A stretch of DNA of 48,640 nucleotides from Elusimicrobia bacterium LH_S2 (GCA_023660015.1 JAGXOG010000005.1:1-48640), one strand, 5' to 3'. Numbered from the stretch's first letter, positions 25,328 to 35,574 are shown. Translations and numbers: made by a program. Notes: generated by a model not told the origin, from the sequence alone.

Positions 25328-26228
25328 CAATAAATTTAATCCGGAGATAGATTTACAGAGTATAAATAAACAGCTTGCCGAATTAAAATCGGAGATAGAT
25401 CATCTGCGGCGCGAGCGGCATAAAATATTAGGCGAAGAAGAAGAAAGGATTAAGAAAATTATAAATATAGAAATCAAGAAGATTACTGAATACGTTGAAA
25501 ATTCATTAAAAGAACTCTCCGCCCAGAGTTCGCTTCAAATAAGCCGTCTCTATGACGAAGGTAAAAAAGTCGGACAGAAGATAGATAAAATTTCCGAAGA
25601 AAAAGTCGTAAAAAAGGCTACCAGTTCTATTGAGGATATGGGAAAACAGGCCCAGCGGCAATTGACCGGCAATGTAAAAGAGCAAATTGAGAAGGAAACC
25701 AGTCGTCTGAGAGTGGGTATTAAAGAAGCTGAGCAGAGAGCCATAAGGGACGAACTTACTCATGTGTTCAACAGGAGATATTTTATACCGGCCATAAAGA
25801 AAGAGATGAAAATAGCAAAGAGGTTAGAGGAAGATCTATCCCTAATTATTATGGATATTGATAATTTTAAAGGTATTAACGATACTTACGGTCATCCTGC
25901 CGGGGACAGCGTATTGGCCGAGGTGGCCGATATCCTTAGGGAACACAAAAGAGCAAAAGATACACTGGTCAGATACGGTGGGGAGGAGTTTGTGATAATA
26001 TTCCCGGCCATGGATAAAGCCGCCGCATATAAGGCAGCCGAGAGAATAAGGATAGCCGTAAATAAATATATCTTTTACTGGGAAGGAGAAAGTTTTAGTG
26101 TTTCACTTTCTATAGGAGGAGCGGCATTCCCCAAAGATGCGCAAAATTACAGCGATTTGCTTCAAAAAGCCGACAAAAAACTTCTTGAAGCCAAAGAAAC
26201 CGGGAAAAATAAGACAATCTTTGTTTGA
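25320..26228 (+). CDS. Diguanylate cyclase (GGDEF) with N-terminal coiled coil; start not standard
   Basis: The GGDEF domain (about the last 160 residues) makes cyclic di-GMP: FNRRYFIPAI, IIMDIDNFKGINDTYGHPAG and the active site RYGGEEF. An intact inhibitory I-site (RAKD) lies five residues before GGEEF. The first ATG in frame is 25638, but the frame is open without a stop from 25299. The 106 codons from 25320 to 25637 encode a charged heptad-rich coiled coil (KQLAELKSEIDHLRRERHK) that clearly belongs to the protein. The only start-like codon at the front is CTG 25320, after GGGGGA and overlapping the previous stop. The true start may be that CTG. Length about 302 aa. Confidence 0.8.
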   Translation: MSSNKFNPEIDLQSINKQLAELKSEIDHLRRERHKILGEEEERIKKIINIEIKKITEYVENSLKELSAQSSLQISRLYDEGKKVGQKIDKISEEKVVKKATSSIEDMGKQAQRQLTGNVKEQIEKETSRLRVGIKEAEQRAIRDELTHVFNRRYFIPAIKKEMKIAKRLEEDLSLIIMDIDNFKGINDTYGHPAGDSVLAEVADILREHKRAKDTLVRYGGEEFVIIFPAMDKAAAYKAAERIRIAVNKYIFYWEGESFSVSLSIGGAAFPKDAQNYSDLLQKADKKLLEAKETGKNKTIFV

Positions 26229-26253
26229 ATTTAAAGATAAATTATGGTATATT
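26225..26253 (+). promoter_or_regulatory. Promoter of the amino-acid superoperon
   Basis: TTGAAT (26225-26230), 17-bp spacer, TATATT (26248-26253). The start near 26260 gives a leader of about 90 nt. I see no T-box, riboswitch or leader peptide rich in branched-chain codons in it. AGGAT precedes the ATG at 26351. Confidence 0.5.
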
Positions 26254-26350
26254 TCTAAATTACAGTTATTTTTAAGAATAATGAAATTAGTCAGTAAAAT
26301 TAAGAAGTGAGAAGTTTTAAAAAATATATTTGATGAATTAGGATATAAAA

Positions 26351-27559
26351 ATGGATAAGAAAGTTAAAGTTGAACCATCAAAAAAATTAACAGAACTGCC
26401 GCCGTATCTTTTCGGAGCAATAGATGTATTGAAAAAAGAAGCGCGGAGCAAGAAATTAGATGTAATAGACCTGGGTATGGGCAATCCCGATATTGAAACC
26501 TCGGCCCATGTTGTGGAAAGACTCTGCGATACGGTAAAAAACCATCCTAAAACCCACCGGTATCCCCAGGCAAAAGGTATGCCTAAATTCCGCCTTGCGG
26601 TAGCCGACTGGTATAAGAAAAAATTCAATGTTGATCTTAATCCGGAAAACGAAGTTCTTGCCCTTGTGGGGTCTAAGGAAGGGGTGGCGCATCTCTGTAT
26701 GGCTTATCTTGATCCCGGGGACACGGCCCTGGTAACCAATCCATGTTATCCGGTACACAGAAACGGTATAATCCTGGCCGGCGGTCAGCCATATGATATT
26801 CCTATTTCCGAAGATAATAATTATATACCGGATTTAAAAAAGATTCCTGCTGAAGTAGCTTCCAAGGCAAAATTAATGTTTATAAATTATCCCAATAATC
26901 CTACAACCGCGGTTTTAGAAGATACAAAATTTTTTGAAGAAGTCGTTGAATTTGCAAGTAAACACAATATTGTTGTCTGCCAGGATTTTGCTTATTCAGA
27001 GATTACGTATGACGGATATAAAGCGCCGTCATTCATGGAAGTAGAAGGGGCAAAAGATGTGGGGATGGAATTGCACTCATTTTCAAAAACGTACAATATG
27101 GCCGGATGGCGTGTCGGTTACTGTGTGGGGGGGAAAGATTTAATTAAACCGCTGGAAAAGATGAAATCATATCTTGATTACGGGGTTTTTACGGCCATAC
27201 AGCTTTCGGGAATTAAAGCCCTCAAAGGACCTCAGAAATGCGTCAGGGAGACAGTGAAAGAATACCGTCGCCGCCAGAAAAAGTTGGTAGACGGATTAAA
27301 TAAGATAGGTTGGAGCGCAAAATTGCCTAAAGCGACTATGTATCTGTGGATGCGGTTGCCTGAAAATTTCAGAGACATGAATTCGCTTGAATTTGCCGAA
27401 CTTCTTATAGAAAAGACAGGTATTGCGGTGGCTCCCGGCATAGGTTTTGGCGCTTACGGAGAAGGGTTTGTAAGGATTGCCGTGGTCACTCATTATCAGA
27501 GATTTCATGATGTTTTGCTGAGACTTAAAGAATTTTTAAAGGAGGGTCCTCCAAAATGA
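26351..27559 (+). CDS. Class I/II PLP aminotransferase (AlaC / LL-DAP aminotransferase-like)
   Basis: A 402-aa fold-type I aminotransferase: IDLGMGNPD at the start, NYPNNPTTAV, DFAYSEITYDG, and the PLP lysine in SFSKTYNMAGWRVGY. The last motif, with HRYPQAKGMP, is closest to glutamate-pyruvate aminotransferase AlaC and its relatives, including DapL-like enzymes. Because it leads an operon for aspartate-family and branched-chain amino acids with no ilvE, it may supply a transamination step such as alanine or diaminopimelate synthesis. Substrate not proven. It overlaps hom by 4 nt. Confidence 0.85.
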   Translation: MDKKVKVEPSKKLTELPPYLFGAIDVLKKEARSKKLDVIDLGMGNPDIETSAHVVERLCDTVKNHPKTHRYPQAKGMPKFRLAVADWYKKKFNVDLNPENEVLALVGSKEGVAHLCMAYLDPGDTALVTNPCYPVHRNGIILAGGQPYDIPISEDNNYIPDLKKIPAEVASKAKLMFINYPNNPTTAVLEDTKFFEEVVEFASKHNIVVCQDFAYSEITYDGYKAPSFMEVEGAKDVGMELHSFSKTYNMAGWRVGYCVGGKDLIKPLEKMKSYLDYGVFTAIQLSGIKALKGPQKCVRETVKEYRRRQKKLVDGLNKIGWSAKLPKATMYLWMRLPENFRDMNSLEFAELLIEKTGIAVAPGIGFGAYGEGFVRIAVVTHYQRFHDVLLRLKEFLKEGPPK

Positions 27560-28875
27560 ATATTATAAATATAGGAATTGTCGGCCTGGGCACGGTGGGG
27601 GGAGGCACCTATGAGATTTTAAAGGCAAATAGAGAGTCTATTTCAAAGCTTGTCGGAGGGGAAGTAAGAATAAAGAAAGTATGTGACAAAAGAGAAGAGT
27701 TAAAAAAAGAGCTGGGCATAGATGATAATATTTTTACCACGGATTATGAGGATATAATAAATGACTCGGAAATTTCCCTGGTGGTAATTTTAACAGGCAA
27801 TAAAGATATCGCCTATGAGATAATAATAAGATGTTTTAAAAAATCAAAACATATAGTTACGGCCAATAAAGCTTTGCTTGCGCTTAAGTGGAAAGAGATT
27901 TTTAATGCAACAAAAGAAAATAATTCTCTTATATATTTTGAAGCCAGCGTCGCCTCGGGAGTGCCTGTAGTACAGGGTATAAATGAAGGATTGGTTGCAA
28001 ACGACATTAAGAGCATTAAAGGAATATTAAATGGTACAACTAATTATATACTTACTAAAATGAGCCGGGATTATTTAACGTTTCAAGAAGCCAAAGAAGC
28101 TGCGGTAAAAGTCGGGTTCGCAGAACCGGATTCCTCGGAAGATATAGAGGGGTACGACGCCGCTTACAAAATTTGTGTCTTGGCTAATATAATTTTTGAC
28201 CATCCTATAAATTTTCGGGATGTATATGTAGAAGGTATCAAGAATATAGAACAGGTTGATATCCAATATGCCTCTGAGATGTTTAATCTTGATTTAAAAT
28301 TACTGGCAGTAGTTAAAAAACATAAAGATAAAGTTGAAATAAGGGTTTATCCGGCGCTTCTTGAAAGAGACGGTATGCTCTCAGAGGTTAACTATGAAAA
28401 TAGCGGTATGCTCGTAGAGGGAAATTATGCCGGACCGGTGATGTTTTACGGTAAGGGAGCGGGTAAATTCCCCGCCGCCTCGGCAGTCATGAGTGATATT
28501 ATATACCTTGCTCAGAAAATAAACTACAACATTGCCGGGAGAATTCCTTATGTTAATACCGATATTTCCGGGGAGATGTCGGTTGAAGAAATTGATAATC
28601 TTAAGTTTCAGTATTATATAAGGTTTACAACAGTAGACCGCCCGGGTGTTCTTTCAAAAATATCAGGAATTCTTAGTGATAATAGGGTTTCCATAACCTC
28701 TTGTTTTCAGAGAGACCATGGACGCGGCCCGGAGGTTCCAATTCTCATGGTAACCCATTTTGCAAAAGAAGGGGATTTAAAGAGGGCATTAAAAGAAATT
28801 GATTCCATGAATATTATAAAAGCTAAAAGTATTTATCTGCGCATTGAAAGTAAAAATGAGGAAGAGATAAAGTAA
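27556..28875 (+). CDS. hom: Homoserine dehydrogenase
   Basis: A 439-aa enzyme reducing aspartate semialdehyde to homoserine. NAD(P) site GIVGLGTVGGGTYEIL, catalytic core with NGTTNYILTKM and EPDSSEDIEGYDAAYK, and a C-terminal ACT domain (about 350-430; VDRPGVLSKISGILSDNRVS) that usually gives threonine feedback control. It overlaps the aminotransferase by 4 nt and thrC by 1 nt. Confidence 0.96.
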   Translation: MNIINIGIVGLGTVGGGTYEILKANRESISKLVGGEVRIKKVCDKREELKKELGIDDNIFTTDYEDIINDSEISLVVILTGNKDIAYEIIIRCFKKSKHIVTANKALLALKWKEIFNATKENNSLIYFEASVASGVPVVQGINEGLVANDIKSIKGILNGTTNYILTKMSRDYLTFQEAKEAAVKVGFAEPDSSEDIEGYDAAYKICVLANIIFDHPINFRDVYVEGIKNIEQVDIQYASEMFNLDLKLLAVVKKHKDKVEIRVYPALLERDGMLSEVNYENSGMLVEGNYAGPVMFYGKGAGKFPAASAVMSDIIYLAQKINYNIAGRIPYVNTDISGEMSVEEIDNLKFQYYIRFTTVDRPGVLSKISGILSDNRVSITSCFQRDHGRGPEVPILMVTHFAKEGDLKRALKEIDSMNIIKAKSIYLRIESKNEEEIK

Positions 28876-29948
28876 TGAAAGAAATAAATAAGCAAATTGG
28901 AGTTATAGAAAGATATACTCATATTTTGCCGGTAACGGATAAGACCCCGATAATAACTTTATCTGAGGGATCTACGCCTCTTATAAAGGCCGATAATATA
29001 AAAAAAATGTTGGGAGTTAATTTTAATATATATTTAAAATACGAAGGTTTAAATCCCACTGGTTCATTTAAGGACAGGGGGATGACAGTGGCGGTTTCTA
29101 AAGCCGCCGAAAGTGGAGTCAAAGCGGTTATCTGCGCTTCTACGGGAAATACTTCCGCTTCCGCTTCAGCCTATGCAGTACGCGCCGGGCTTAAATCTAT
29201 AGTAATTATACCTGAAGGAGCTATTGCGCTGGGTAAACTTTCCCAGGCTTTAATTCACGGGGCAAAGGTAGTTGCTGTTGAGGGGAATTTTGACCGCTGC
29301 CTGGAAATTGTGCGGGAAATATGCGAAAACTATGACGTAGAACTGGTAAATTCCATAAATCCCAACAGGATAGAAGGCCAAAAGACTGCTGCTTATGAAA
29401 TAACAGAAGCCCTGGGGGATACTCCGGATTATCAGTTTATGCCTGTGGGCAATGCCGGAAATATAACGGCTTACTGGAAGGGCTATAAAGAGCTCAACGA
29501 GACAAAAGCTTTAAATCTTCCGGTAATGATGGGCTTCCAAGCGGCCGGTTCGGCTCCGATAGTTGAGAAAAAGTTTATTAAGGAACCTAAGACCATAGCA
29601 ACAGCTATAAAGATAGGTAATCCTGCCTCGTGGGAGCAGGCCGAAACGGCGCGAGATGAATCCGACGGAGTCATAGACCGTGTAACCGATGAAGAAATTT
29701 TAGAAGCCTGGCAGGATCTCGCCGAAACCGAAGGGGTATTTGTAGAACCGGCGTCGGCCGCATCGCTTGCCGGCTTAAAGAAATATCTGGATAACGGAGA
29801 TTTTAATCCTGCATACAGCAAAAACGTAGTATGTATTTTAACCGGGCACGGCCTGAAGGACCCCGACCGGGCGGTAGAAACAGTATCCCGTCCCCCGGTA
29901 GTATCTGACAGCGTAGATAAAGTAGTAAAGTGTACCGGGATAAAATAG
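28875..29948 (+). CDS. thrC: Threonine synthase
   Basis: A 357-aa PLP enzyme converting O-phosphohomoserine to threonine. Motifs: LSEGSTPLIKADNI, NPTGSFKDRGMTVAVSKA with the PLP lysine, CASTGNTSASASAYA and PVGNAGNITAYWKGYKE (phosphate-binding). This is the short fold-II form. The ATG overlaps the hom stop by one base. Confidence 0.96.
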   Translation: MKEINKQIGVIERYTHILPVTDKTPIITLSEGSTPLIKADNIKKMLGVNFNIYLKYEGLNPTGSFKDRGMTVAVSKAAESGVKAVICASTGNTSASASAYAVRAGLKSIVIIPEGAIALGKLSQALIHGAKVVAVEGNFDRCLEIVREICENYDVELVNSINPNRIEGQKTAAYEITEALGDTPDYQFMPVGNAGNITAYWKGYKELNETKALNLPVMMGFQAAGSAPIVEKKFIKEPKTIATAIKIGNPASWEQAETARDESDGVIDRVTDEEILEAWQDLAETEGVFVEPASAASLAGLKKYLDNGDFNPAYSKNVVCILTGHGLKDPDRAVETVSRPPVVSDSVDKVVKCTGIK

Positions 29949-30844
29949 TGAAACCTTTTAAAGTAAAAGTTCCGGCTACGGTATCTAATATAGGGACCGG
30001 ATTCGATGTTTTGGGTTTTGCTATAGATCTTTTTTTAACTATTGAGGTTAAATCCGGCGAAGGTAAATTTTCAATGGAGGGAACCGCATCGCAAGTAGCC
30101 GGTGAAAATAATGCCTTATCTGAAGCTTTTAACGATGAATCAGAAAAGGTGGGAGGGAAGTATCCGGCCGTAGATATAAGAGCTAAAAGTAATATACCTC
30201 TAAAAATGGGATTAGGCTCCTCAGCAGCCGCTCGGGTAGGGGGAGTTATGGCTGCCGCCAAAGTTTCAGGTAAAGAGCCGGATATTTCTTATGTCGCCCG
30301 CCGGGCTGCGCTGCTTGAAGGGCATCCTGATAATGCCGTCCCGGCCACAGTCGGGGGATTGACCGTTTCCAATTTTACTGATGAGAAAGAGTTATATTTT
30401 AACAGGCACAGAATTAGAACTAATTTAAAGATAGTACTCGGTATTCCGGATATTCAGGTTGACACCAATAAAGCCCGTGCGGCATTGCCGAAGAATATTA
30501 GTTTTGCGGATGCGGTTTATTCAAACAGCCGTTCTTGCCTGCTGCTTTCTGCACTTATAAGCGGACGTAAAAAGTTAATTAAAAATTCTGTTCAGGACAG
30601 GCTGCACCAGCCGTACAGGAAAAAATTTATACCCGGTTTTGACAAACTGGTTAAAAAAACATACGAGGCCAAAGCTCTGGGCACTGTAATAACCGGATCG
30701 GGACCGGCGGTAGTTTCGTTTACAGAAAAAAAAGATTCAAAAGAAGTAGCTAAGGCTATGGCTGCAATATGGAAAAAAGAAGGTATAGCATCGACATATA
30801 TGATAAAATCAATGGTAAATTCCGGAGCGGAATTTTATGAGTAA
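29948..30844 (+). CDS. thrB: Homoserine kinase
   Basis: A 298-aa GHMP kinase phosphorylating homoserine for ThrC. Motifs: VPATVSNIGTGFDVLGFA, IPLKMGLGSSAAARVGGVMA (ATP loop), EGHPDNAVPATVGG and the C-terminal VITGSGPAVVSF. I chose the GTG at 29948, which overlaps the thrC stop and starts the protein as MKPFKVKVPATVS. An in-frame GTG at 29930 lies inside thrC. It overlaps lysC by 8 nt. Confidence 0.95.
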   Translation: MKPFKVKVPATVSNIGTGFDVLGFAIDLFLTIEVKSGEGKFSMEGTASQVAGENNALSEAFNDESEKVGGKYPAVDIRAKSNIPLKMGLGSSAAARVGGVMAAAKVSGKEPDISYVARRAALLEGHPDNAVPATVGGLTVSNFTDEKELYFNRHRIRTNLKIVLGIPDIQVDTNKARAALPKNISFADAVYSNSRSCLLLSALISGRKKLIKNSVQDRLHQPYRKKFIPGFDKLVKKTYEAKALGTVITGSGPAVVSFTEKKDSKEVAKAMAAIWKKEGIASTYMIKSMVNSGAEFYE

Positions 30845-32069
30845 AAGAAGCAATATTGTAGTTCAAAAATACGGGGGAACTTCCGTTGACGACGCGGAAA
30901 AGATAAAAAGAGTAGCTTCCCAGATAATAGAAAAGAAAAAATCCGGAAAATCCGTGGTTGTCGTCGTCTCTGCCCCGGGAGATACAACCGATAATCTTAT
31001 TTCTATGGCAGCCGGCATCTCTCCCGACCCGGAAATCCGGGAGATGGATATGTTGCTGGCTACCGGAGAGCAGCAGGGAATAGCTTTAGTGGCCATGGCC
31101 ATTCACGAGCAGGGATATAAAGCAATATCGTTTACCGGACATCAGGTGGGGATAATAACGGATTCGGTTCATAGCCGGGCAAGAATTAAGAGCATAAATA
31201 CAAAAAAAATCAAAAAAGAATTGACACAAGACAATATAGTTATAGTCGCCGGTTTTCAGGGAATATCACCGGAGGAAAATATCACTACCCTCGGAAGAGG
31301 CGGCAGCGATTTAAGCGCTGTAGCTCTGGCGGCGGTCTTAGATGCCCATGTCTGTGAGATATATACGAATGTGGGCGGGGTTTACAGTACAAACCCGTCG
31401 ATAGTTCCCGGAGCTGTAAAGATAGAAAAAATAAGTTATGATGAGATGCTTGAACTTGCTTCGGCCGGAGCAAAGGTTTTGCAGTCCCGCTCTGTGGAGA
31501 TTGCCAAGAAAAACAATGTAAGGATAGATATAAAATCAAGTTATATCGATGAACAAAAAAATAGCGGTACAATAATTATGAAAGAAATAAAAGATTTAGA
31601 GCAGGTAGAGGTAAGAGGGGTTACCCTTGATAAAAATCAGATCAGAATGTCTATAGTAGGAGTTCCCGACCGGCCGGGTATAGCTGCCAAAATTTTTGGT
31701 GAGCTGGCCGAAGAAAATATAAATGTGGATATGATAATACAGTCCTCGGCGCATGAGACAGGCATAAACGATATATCTTTTACGGTTAACCGGGAAATGC
31801 TTAAAAGAGCGGTAGAAATATGCGGCCGCATAAAGGATGAACTTAAAGCTCGGGATATTATAACCGATAAGGACGTCGCTAAGATATCAATAATAGGCGT
31901 AGGGATGAGAAGCCACGCAGGGGTTGCCGCCGGAATGTTTAAACTTCTGTCGGATAATAATATTAACATAGAAATGATTTCTACTTCGGAGATAAAAATA
32001 TCCTGTGTTATTAATTCAAAAAAAGGAAAAGCAGCGGTTAAAATATTGCATAAGGAGTTTTGCGAATAA
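30837..32069 (+). CDS. lysC: Aspartate kinase
   Basis: A 410-aa monofunctional aspartokinase: QKYGGTSVDDAEKIKRVA, SFTGHQVGI, the TLGRGGSDLSAVALA substrate loop, and two C-terminal ACT domains (GVPDRPGIAAKIFGELAEEN and GVGMRSHAGVAAGMFKLLSD) expected to sense lysine and/or threonine. It starts 8 nt inside thrB. Asd, which takes its product, is at the far end of the same operon (43483). Confidence 0.96.
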   Translation: MSKRSNIVVQKYGGTSVDDAEKIKRVASQIIEKKKSGKSVVVVVSAPGDTTDNLISMAAGISPDPEIREMDMLLATGEQQGIALVAMAIHEQGYKAISFTGHQVGIITDSVHSRARIKSINTKKIKKELTQDNIVIVAGFQGISPEENITTLGRGGSDLSAVALAAVLDAHVCEIYTNVGGVYSTNPSIVPGAVKIEKISYDEMLELASAGAKVLQSRSVEIAKKNNVRIDIKSSYIDEQKNSGTIIMKEIKDLEQVEVRGVTLDKNQIRMSIVGVPDRPGIAAKIFGELAEENINVDMIIQSSAHETGINDISFTVNREMLKRAVEICGRIKDELKARDIITDKDVAKISIIGVGMRSHAGVAAGMFKLLSDNNINIEMISTSEIKISCVINSKKGKAAVKILHKEFCE

Positions 32070-32082
32070 CGGAGGCATTTAA

Positions 32083-33645
32083 ATGGGCAAAAAAATATTT
32101 ATATTTGATACAACTTTAAGAGACGGTACTCAGGCGGAGGGGATTTCACTTTCAGTGGATGATAAGTTGAAAATTGCCGCTAAACTTGACTGGTTTGGTA
32201 TGGATTATATAGAAGGCGGCTGGCCGGGTTCTAATCCAAAAGACGAGAAATTTTTTGAAAGAGTAAAAGACCTTAATCTAAAAAATTCTAAAATGACGGC
32301 TTTTACTTCCACCCGAAGAAAAAACATGAAAGCAGAAGATGACATAATACTAAATAAAGTAGTTGCTTCCGGGGCGGCTGTGAGTTGCCTCTTTGGCAAG
32401 TCATGGGATTTCCATGTAAAAACCGCACTTAATACTACTTTGGAGGAAAACCTTAAGATGATAGAAGAGTCAGTGCGTTATCTTAAAGAAAAAGGAATGG
32501 AGGTTATATATGACGCGGAACATTATTTTGACGGTTATTTTAATAATCCTGAATATGCCCTGAAGACTATAAAAGCCGCTGAGTCCGGGGGGGCCGACTA
32601 TATATGCCTCTGCGAAACTAACGGAGGAAGATTGCCTGATGAGGTGGCCGCTGTTGTAAAGAAAGCAAAAGACGAAGTCAGTGTTAAACTGGGTATACAT
32701 GCCCATAACGATTCGGAAGTAGCTGTGGCTAATTCTATCGCCGCTGTCCGTGAAGGAGCTCTTATGGTCCACGGAACAGTAAACGGATACGGCGAGCGCT
32801 GCGGAAATGCAAATTTATGTTCGGTTATACCGAATTTACAGCTTAAACTGGATTATGAATGTGTAGCCGGCAGCGGACTTGAAAAACTTACGGAACTGTC
32901 GAGGTATGTCGACGAAATTGCCAATAAGATACCTGCTTCGCATAATCCTTTTGTCGGTCATTCGGCATTTGCCCATAAAGGCGGAATACATGTCAGTGCG
33001 GTGAGGAAAGATTCATCTACGTATGAGCATATTGAACCTGATTCTGTGGGCAACAAGAGGAAAATACTCATTTCCGAACTGGCCGGAGCCAGTAATATTA
33101 AGTTTAAATCAAAAGAGTTCGGAATTGATTTTACAGAAGATTCCAAAGAAGTGGATATCCTATTGAAAAAAATAAAAAAGAAAGAAGACGACGGATATTA
33201 CTATGAAGGGGCAGAAGCTTCGTTTGAGTTAATTATGCTCAGACAGTCGGGAGTTAAAAAGAAATTTTTTGAATTAGAAGGGTTCAGAGTTATAATTGAA
33301 AGTGATTCGGAGGGCGAGCTCAGGAGTGAGGCAACGATAAAAGTAAAAGTTAACGGGGTAAAAGAACATACTGCCTCAGTAGGTAGTGGCCCGGTTAATG
33401 CTCTGGATAACGCAATGAGAAAGGCCTTAGAAAAATTTTATCCTGAACTTAAAGAAGTAAACCTTACAGATTTTAAGGTTAGAGTTATAGATGCCAGGCA
33501 GGGGACTGCGGGAAAAGTCCGGGTTTTAATTGAGTCCAGCGACAAGAAAAATGCTTGGGGTACCATAGGGGTCTCGGAAAACTTAATAGAGGCTTCCTGG
33601 GAAGCGTTGGTGGATAGCATAGAGTATAAATTGCTTAAAGGATAG
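32083..33645 (+). CDS. cimA: (R)-citramalate synthase
   Basis: A 520-aa DRE-TIM metallolyase joining pyruvate and acetyl-CoA, the first step of the threonine-independent route to isoleucine. It opens IFDTTLRDGTQAEGISLSVD, continues FGMDYIEGGWPGSNPKD (typical of the CimA group rather than LeuA) and HAHNDSEVAVANS, and ends in a regulatory domain of LeuA type. No threonine deaminase is in the window, so isoleucine probably derives from citramalate via LeuBCD. A good AACGGAGG site precedes the ATG. Confidence 0.92.
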   Translation: MGKKIFIFDTTLRDGTQAEGISLSVDDKLKIAAKLDWFGMDYIEGGWPGSNPKDEKFFERVKDLNLKNSKMTAFTSTRRKNMKAEDDIILNKVVASGAAVSCLFGKSWDFHVKTALNTTLEENLKMIEESVRYLKEKGMEVIYDAEHYFDGYFNNPEYALKTIKAAESGGADYICLCETNGGRLPDEVAAVVKKAKDEVSVKLGIHAHNDSEVAVANSIAAVREGALMVHGTVNGYGERCGNANLCSVIPNLQLKLDYECVAGSGLEKLTELSRYVDEIANKIPASHNPFVGHSAFAHKGGIHVSAVRKDSSTYEHIEPDSVGNKRKILISELAGASNIKFKSKEFGIDFTEDSKEVDILLKKIKKKEDDGYYYEGAEASFELIMLRQSGVKKKFFELEGFRVIIESDSEGELRSEATIKVKVNGVKEHTASVGSGPVNALDNAMRKALEKFYPELKEVNLTDFKVRVIDARQGTAGKVRVLIESSDKKNAWGTIGVSENLIEASWEALVDSIEYKLLKG

Positions 33646-33649
33646 TAAT

Positions 33650-33901
33650 ATGTTCAGCAAAAAACAGACAAGGTTAATTTTGTTGTTAACAATAATTATC
33701 ACGATTTTAATAAGTGTTATAGGGCTCAACTGGAATAAAAAAGAAAAAGAGGTCAGCGAGGGCAAAGCGGTTTTAAACAAACCCACTTATATAAAAGAAA
33801 TAAAAAAACCCGCTCCGGGGGCAGTTAAAGAAAAAGAAGAACCTGACCGAAAAGATACCGGTGGTCTAAAAGATGAAGGAAGTTCAATAATATTTGATTA
33901 A
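33650..33901 (+). CDS. Small single-pass membrane protein, unknown
   Basis: An 83-aa ORF between cimA and ilvD, 4 nt after the first and 20 nt before the second. Residues 8-27 (RLILLLTIIITILISVIGLN) form one membrane helix after a basic start, so the N-terminus should stay inside. The remaining about 55 residues are charged, rich in Lys, Glu, Pro and Gly, and probably disordered. I recognise no family. The tight spacing implies co-translation with the biosynthetic genes. Confidence 0.6.
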   Translation: MFSKKQTRLILLLTIIITILISVIGLNWNKKEKEVSEGKAVLNKPTYIKEIKKPAPGAVKEKEEPDRKDTGGLKDEGSSIIFD

Positions 33902-33921
33902 ATTAGAGAGGTATATTTAAT

Positions 33922-35574
33922 ATGCGAAGCGACAAAGTTAAGAGAGGGCCTGACAGGGCGCCGTCCAGAGCGTTGCTATACGCTTGCGGTGTAGATGATA
34001 AGGAAATATATAAAAAGCCGTTTATCGGGGTGGCAAACAGTTTTTCTGAAATTGTACCTGGGCATATAAATATGCAGCGGTTGGGGGGCGCCATAGAAAA
34101 AGGGGTCCACGCCGGTGGGGGTATATCTTTTAAATTCGGTATACCGGCAATTTGCGACGGGATAGCCATGGGGCATAAAGGAATGAGATATTCGCTTCCT
34201 TCCAGGGAGCTCATTGCTGATTCGGTGGAGAGTATGGCTATAGCTCATAGTTTTGACGGGCTTGTTCTTCTAACCAGTTGCGATAAAATAACCCCGGGTA
34301 TGCTCATGGCCGCCGCCAGGTTAAACATACCGGCAATAGTAGTTACTGCCGGGCCCATGATGGCCGGTAATAAAAACGACAAGAGGTTATCTTTGGTTCG
34401 GGATACATTTGAAGCGGTAGGCAACTACGAAGCGGGGAATATATCAAAAGACGAGCTGGAAAAACTTGCTTTAAATGCCTGTCCCGGCTGCGGTTCGTGT
34501 CAGGGCCTGTATACCGCTAATACCATGAATTGTCTCACCGAAACCATGGGAATGAGTCTTCCCGGTTCCGGGTCTTCGCTTGCAGTCTCTGCTAAGACCG
34601 AAAGGCTTGCTTACAGAAGCGCAAAACGAGTAGTTGAATTAGTAGAAAAAGATGTTAAACCCCGTGATATCCTTACCAAAGAGGCTTTTCATAATGCAAT
34701 TGTGGTGGATATGGCTGCCGGCGGCTCGACAAATACGGTTTTGCATCTTTTGGCTATAGCCCATGAGGCCGGGATAGATTTAAAGATGGAGCTTTTTGAT
34801 GAAATAAGCGCAAAAGTTCCTCAGATTCTAAGTTTGAGGCCGGGTGGGGAGTATTTCATGGAAGATTTAGAATATGCAGGCGGCATTCCCGCTGTTTTAG
34901 GTCGTCTCACGGATTATTTAAAAGATAACCGGACGGTTTCCGGCCGTCTCATAAAAACTATTGCCTCCAAAGCAGAGGTAGAAAATATTAATGTAATAAG
35001 GGCAAAGTCTAATCCCTGGCGCTCTTCGGGAGGGCTTACTGTTCTCAAAGGTAATCTATGTCCGGATGGTGCTGTGGTTAAGGCCGCGGCGGTAGATGAA
35101 GATAATATGGTAATATCCGGTCCGGCAAAAGTTTATGACAGCGAAAAAGCAGCTCTTAAAGCAATCAGGGCCCGCGAAGTTAAAAAAGGGGATGTGGTGG
35201 TCATAAGATATGAGGGGCCGGCCGGAGGGCCGGGAATGCCTGAGATGCTTAATCCTACATCTCTTTTAGCCGGCATGGGGTTGGAAAAGGATGTGGCACT
35301 GATTACCGACGGAAGATTTTCCGGGGGAACCCGGGGACCCTGTATCGGTCATATATCGCCTGAAGCTGCCGCCGGCGGAGTAATAGCGGCTATACAGGAT
35401 GGGGATATTATTGACATAGATATTAATAAAAAACGGCTCGATGTAAAATTGATGAAACAGGAAATAAAATTGAGAATGTTAAAAGTTAAAAAACCAAAAA
35501 AGAAAGTCAGCGGATGGCTGGCCCGGTATTCAAAGCTTGTTAAATCAGCCGATAAAGGGGCTATATTACAATAA
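33922..35574 (+). CDS. ilvD: Dihydroxy-acid dehydratase
   Basis: A 550-aa IlvD acting in valine and isoleucine synthesis. The Fe-S cysteines are seen in [16 protein letters not shown] and [20 protein letters not shown], with GSGSSL and the C-terminal [20 protein letters not shown]. Length and order are normal. GAGAGGT precedes the ATG. The ilvB ATG follows after 13 nt. Confidence 0.97.
   Translation: MRSDKVKRGPDRAPSRALLYACGVDDKEIYKKPFIGVANSFSEIVPGHINMQRLGGAIEKGVHAGGGISFKFGIPAICDGIAMGHKGMRYSLPSRELIADSVESMAIAHSFDGLVLLTSCDKITPGMLMAAARLNIPAIVVTAGPMMAGNKNDKRLSLVRDTFEAVGNYEAGNISKDELEKLALNACPGCGSCQGLYTANTMNCLTETMGMSLPGSGSSLAVSAKTERLAYRSAKRVVELVEKDVKPRDILTKEAFHNAIVVDMAAGGSTNTVLHLLAIAHEAGIDLKMELFDEISAKVPQILSLRPGGEYFMEDLEYAGGIPAVLGRLTDYLKDNRTVSGRLIKTIASKAEVENINVIRAKSNPWRSSGGLTVLKGNLCPDGAVVKAAAVDEDNMVISGPAKVYDSEKAALKAIRAREVKKGDVVVIRYEGPAGGPGMPEMLNPTSLLAGMGLEKDVALITDGRFSGGTRGPCIGHISPEAAAGGVIAAIQDGDIIDIDINKKRLDVKLMKQEIKLRMLKVKKPKKKVSGWLARYSKLVKSADKGAILQ

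Noticed and set aside
26281-26310. Nine-codon ORF (MKLVSKIKK) in the leader of the amino-acid operon as an attenuation peptide
   Set aside because: It has no ribosome site, no run of Ile, Val, Leu or Thr codons and no competing hairpins around it.
26254-26350. T-box or riboswitch before the superoperon
   Set aside because: The leader is only about 90 nt, AT-rich, with no T-box core, no terminator and no stable stems.
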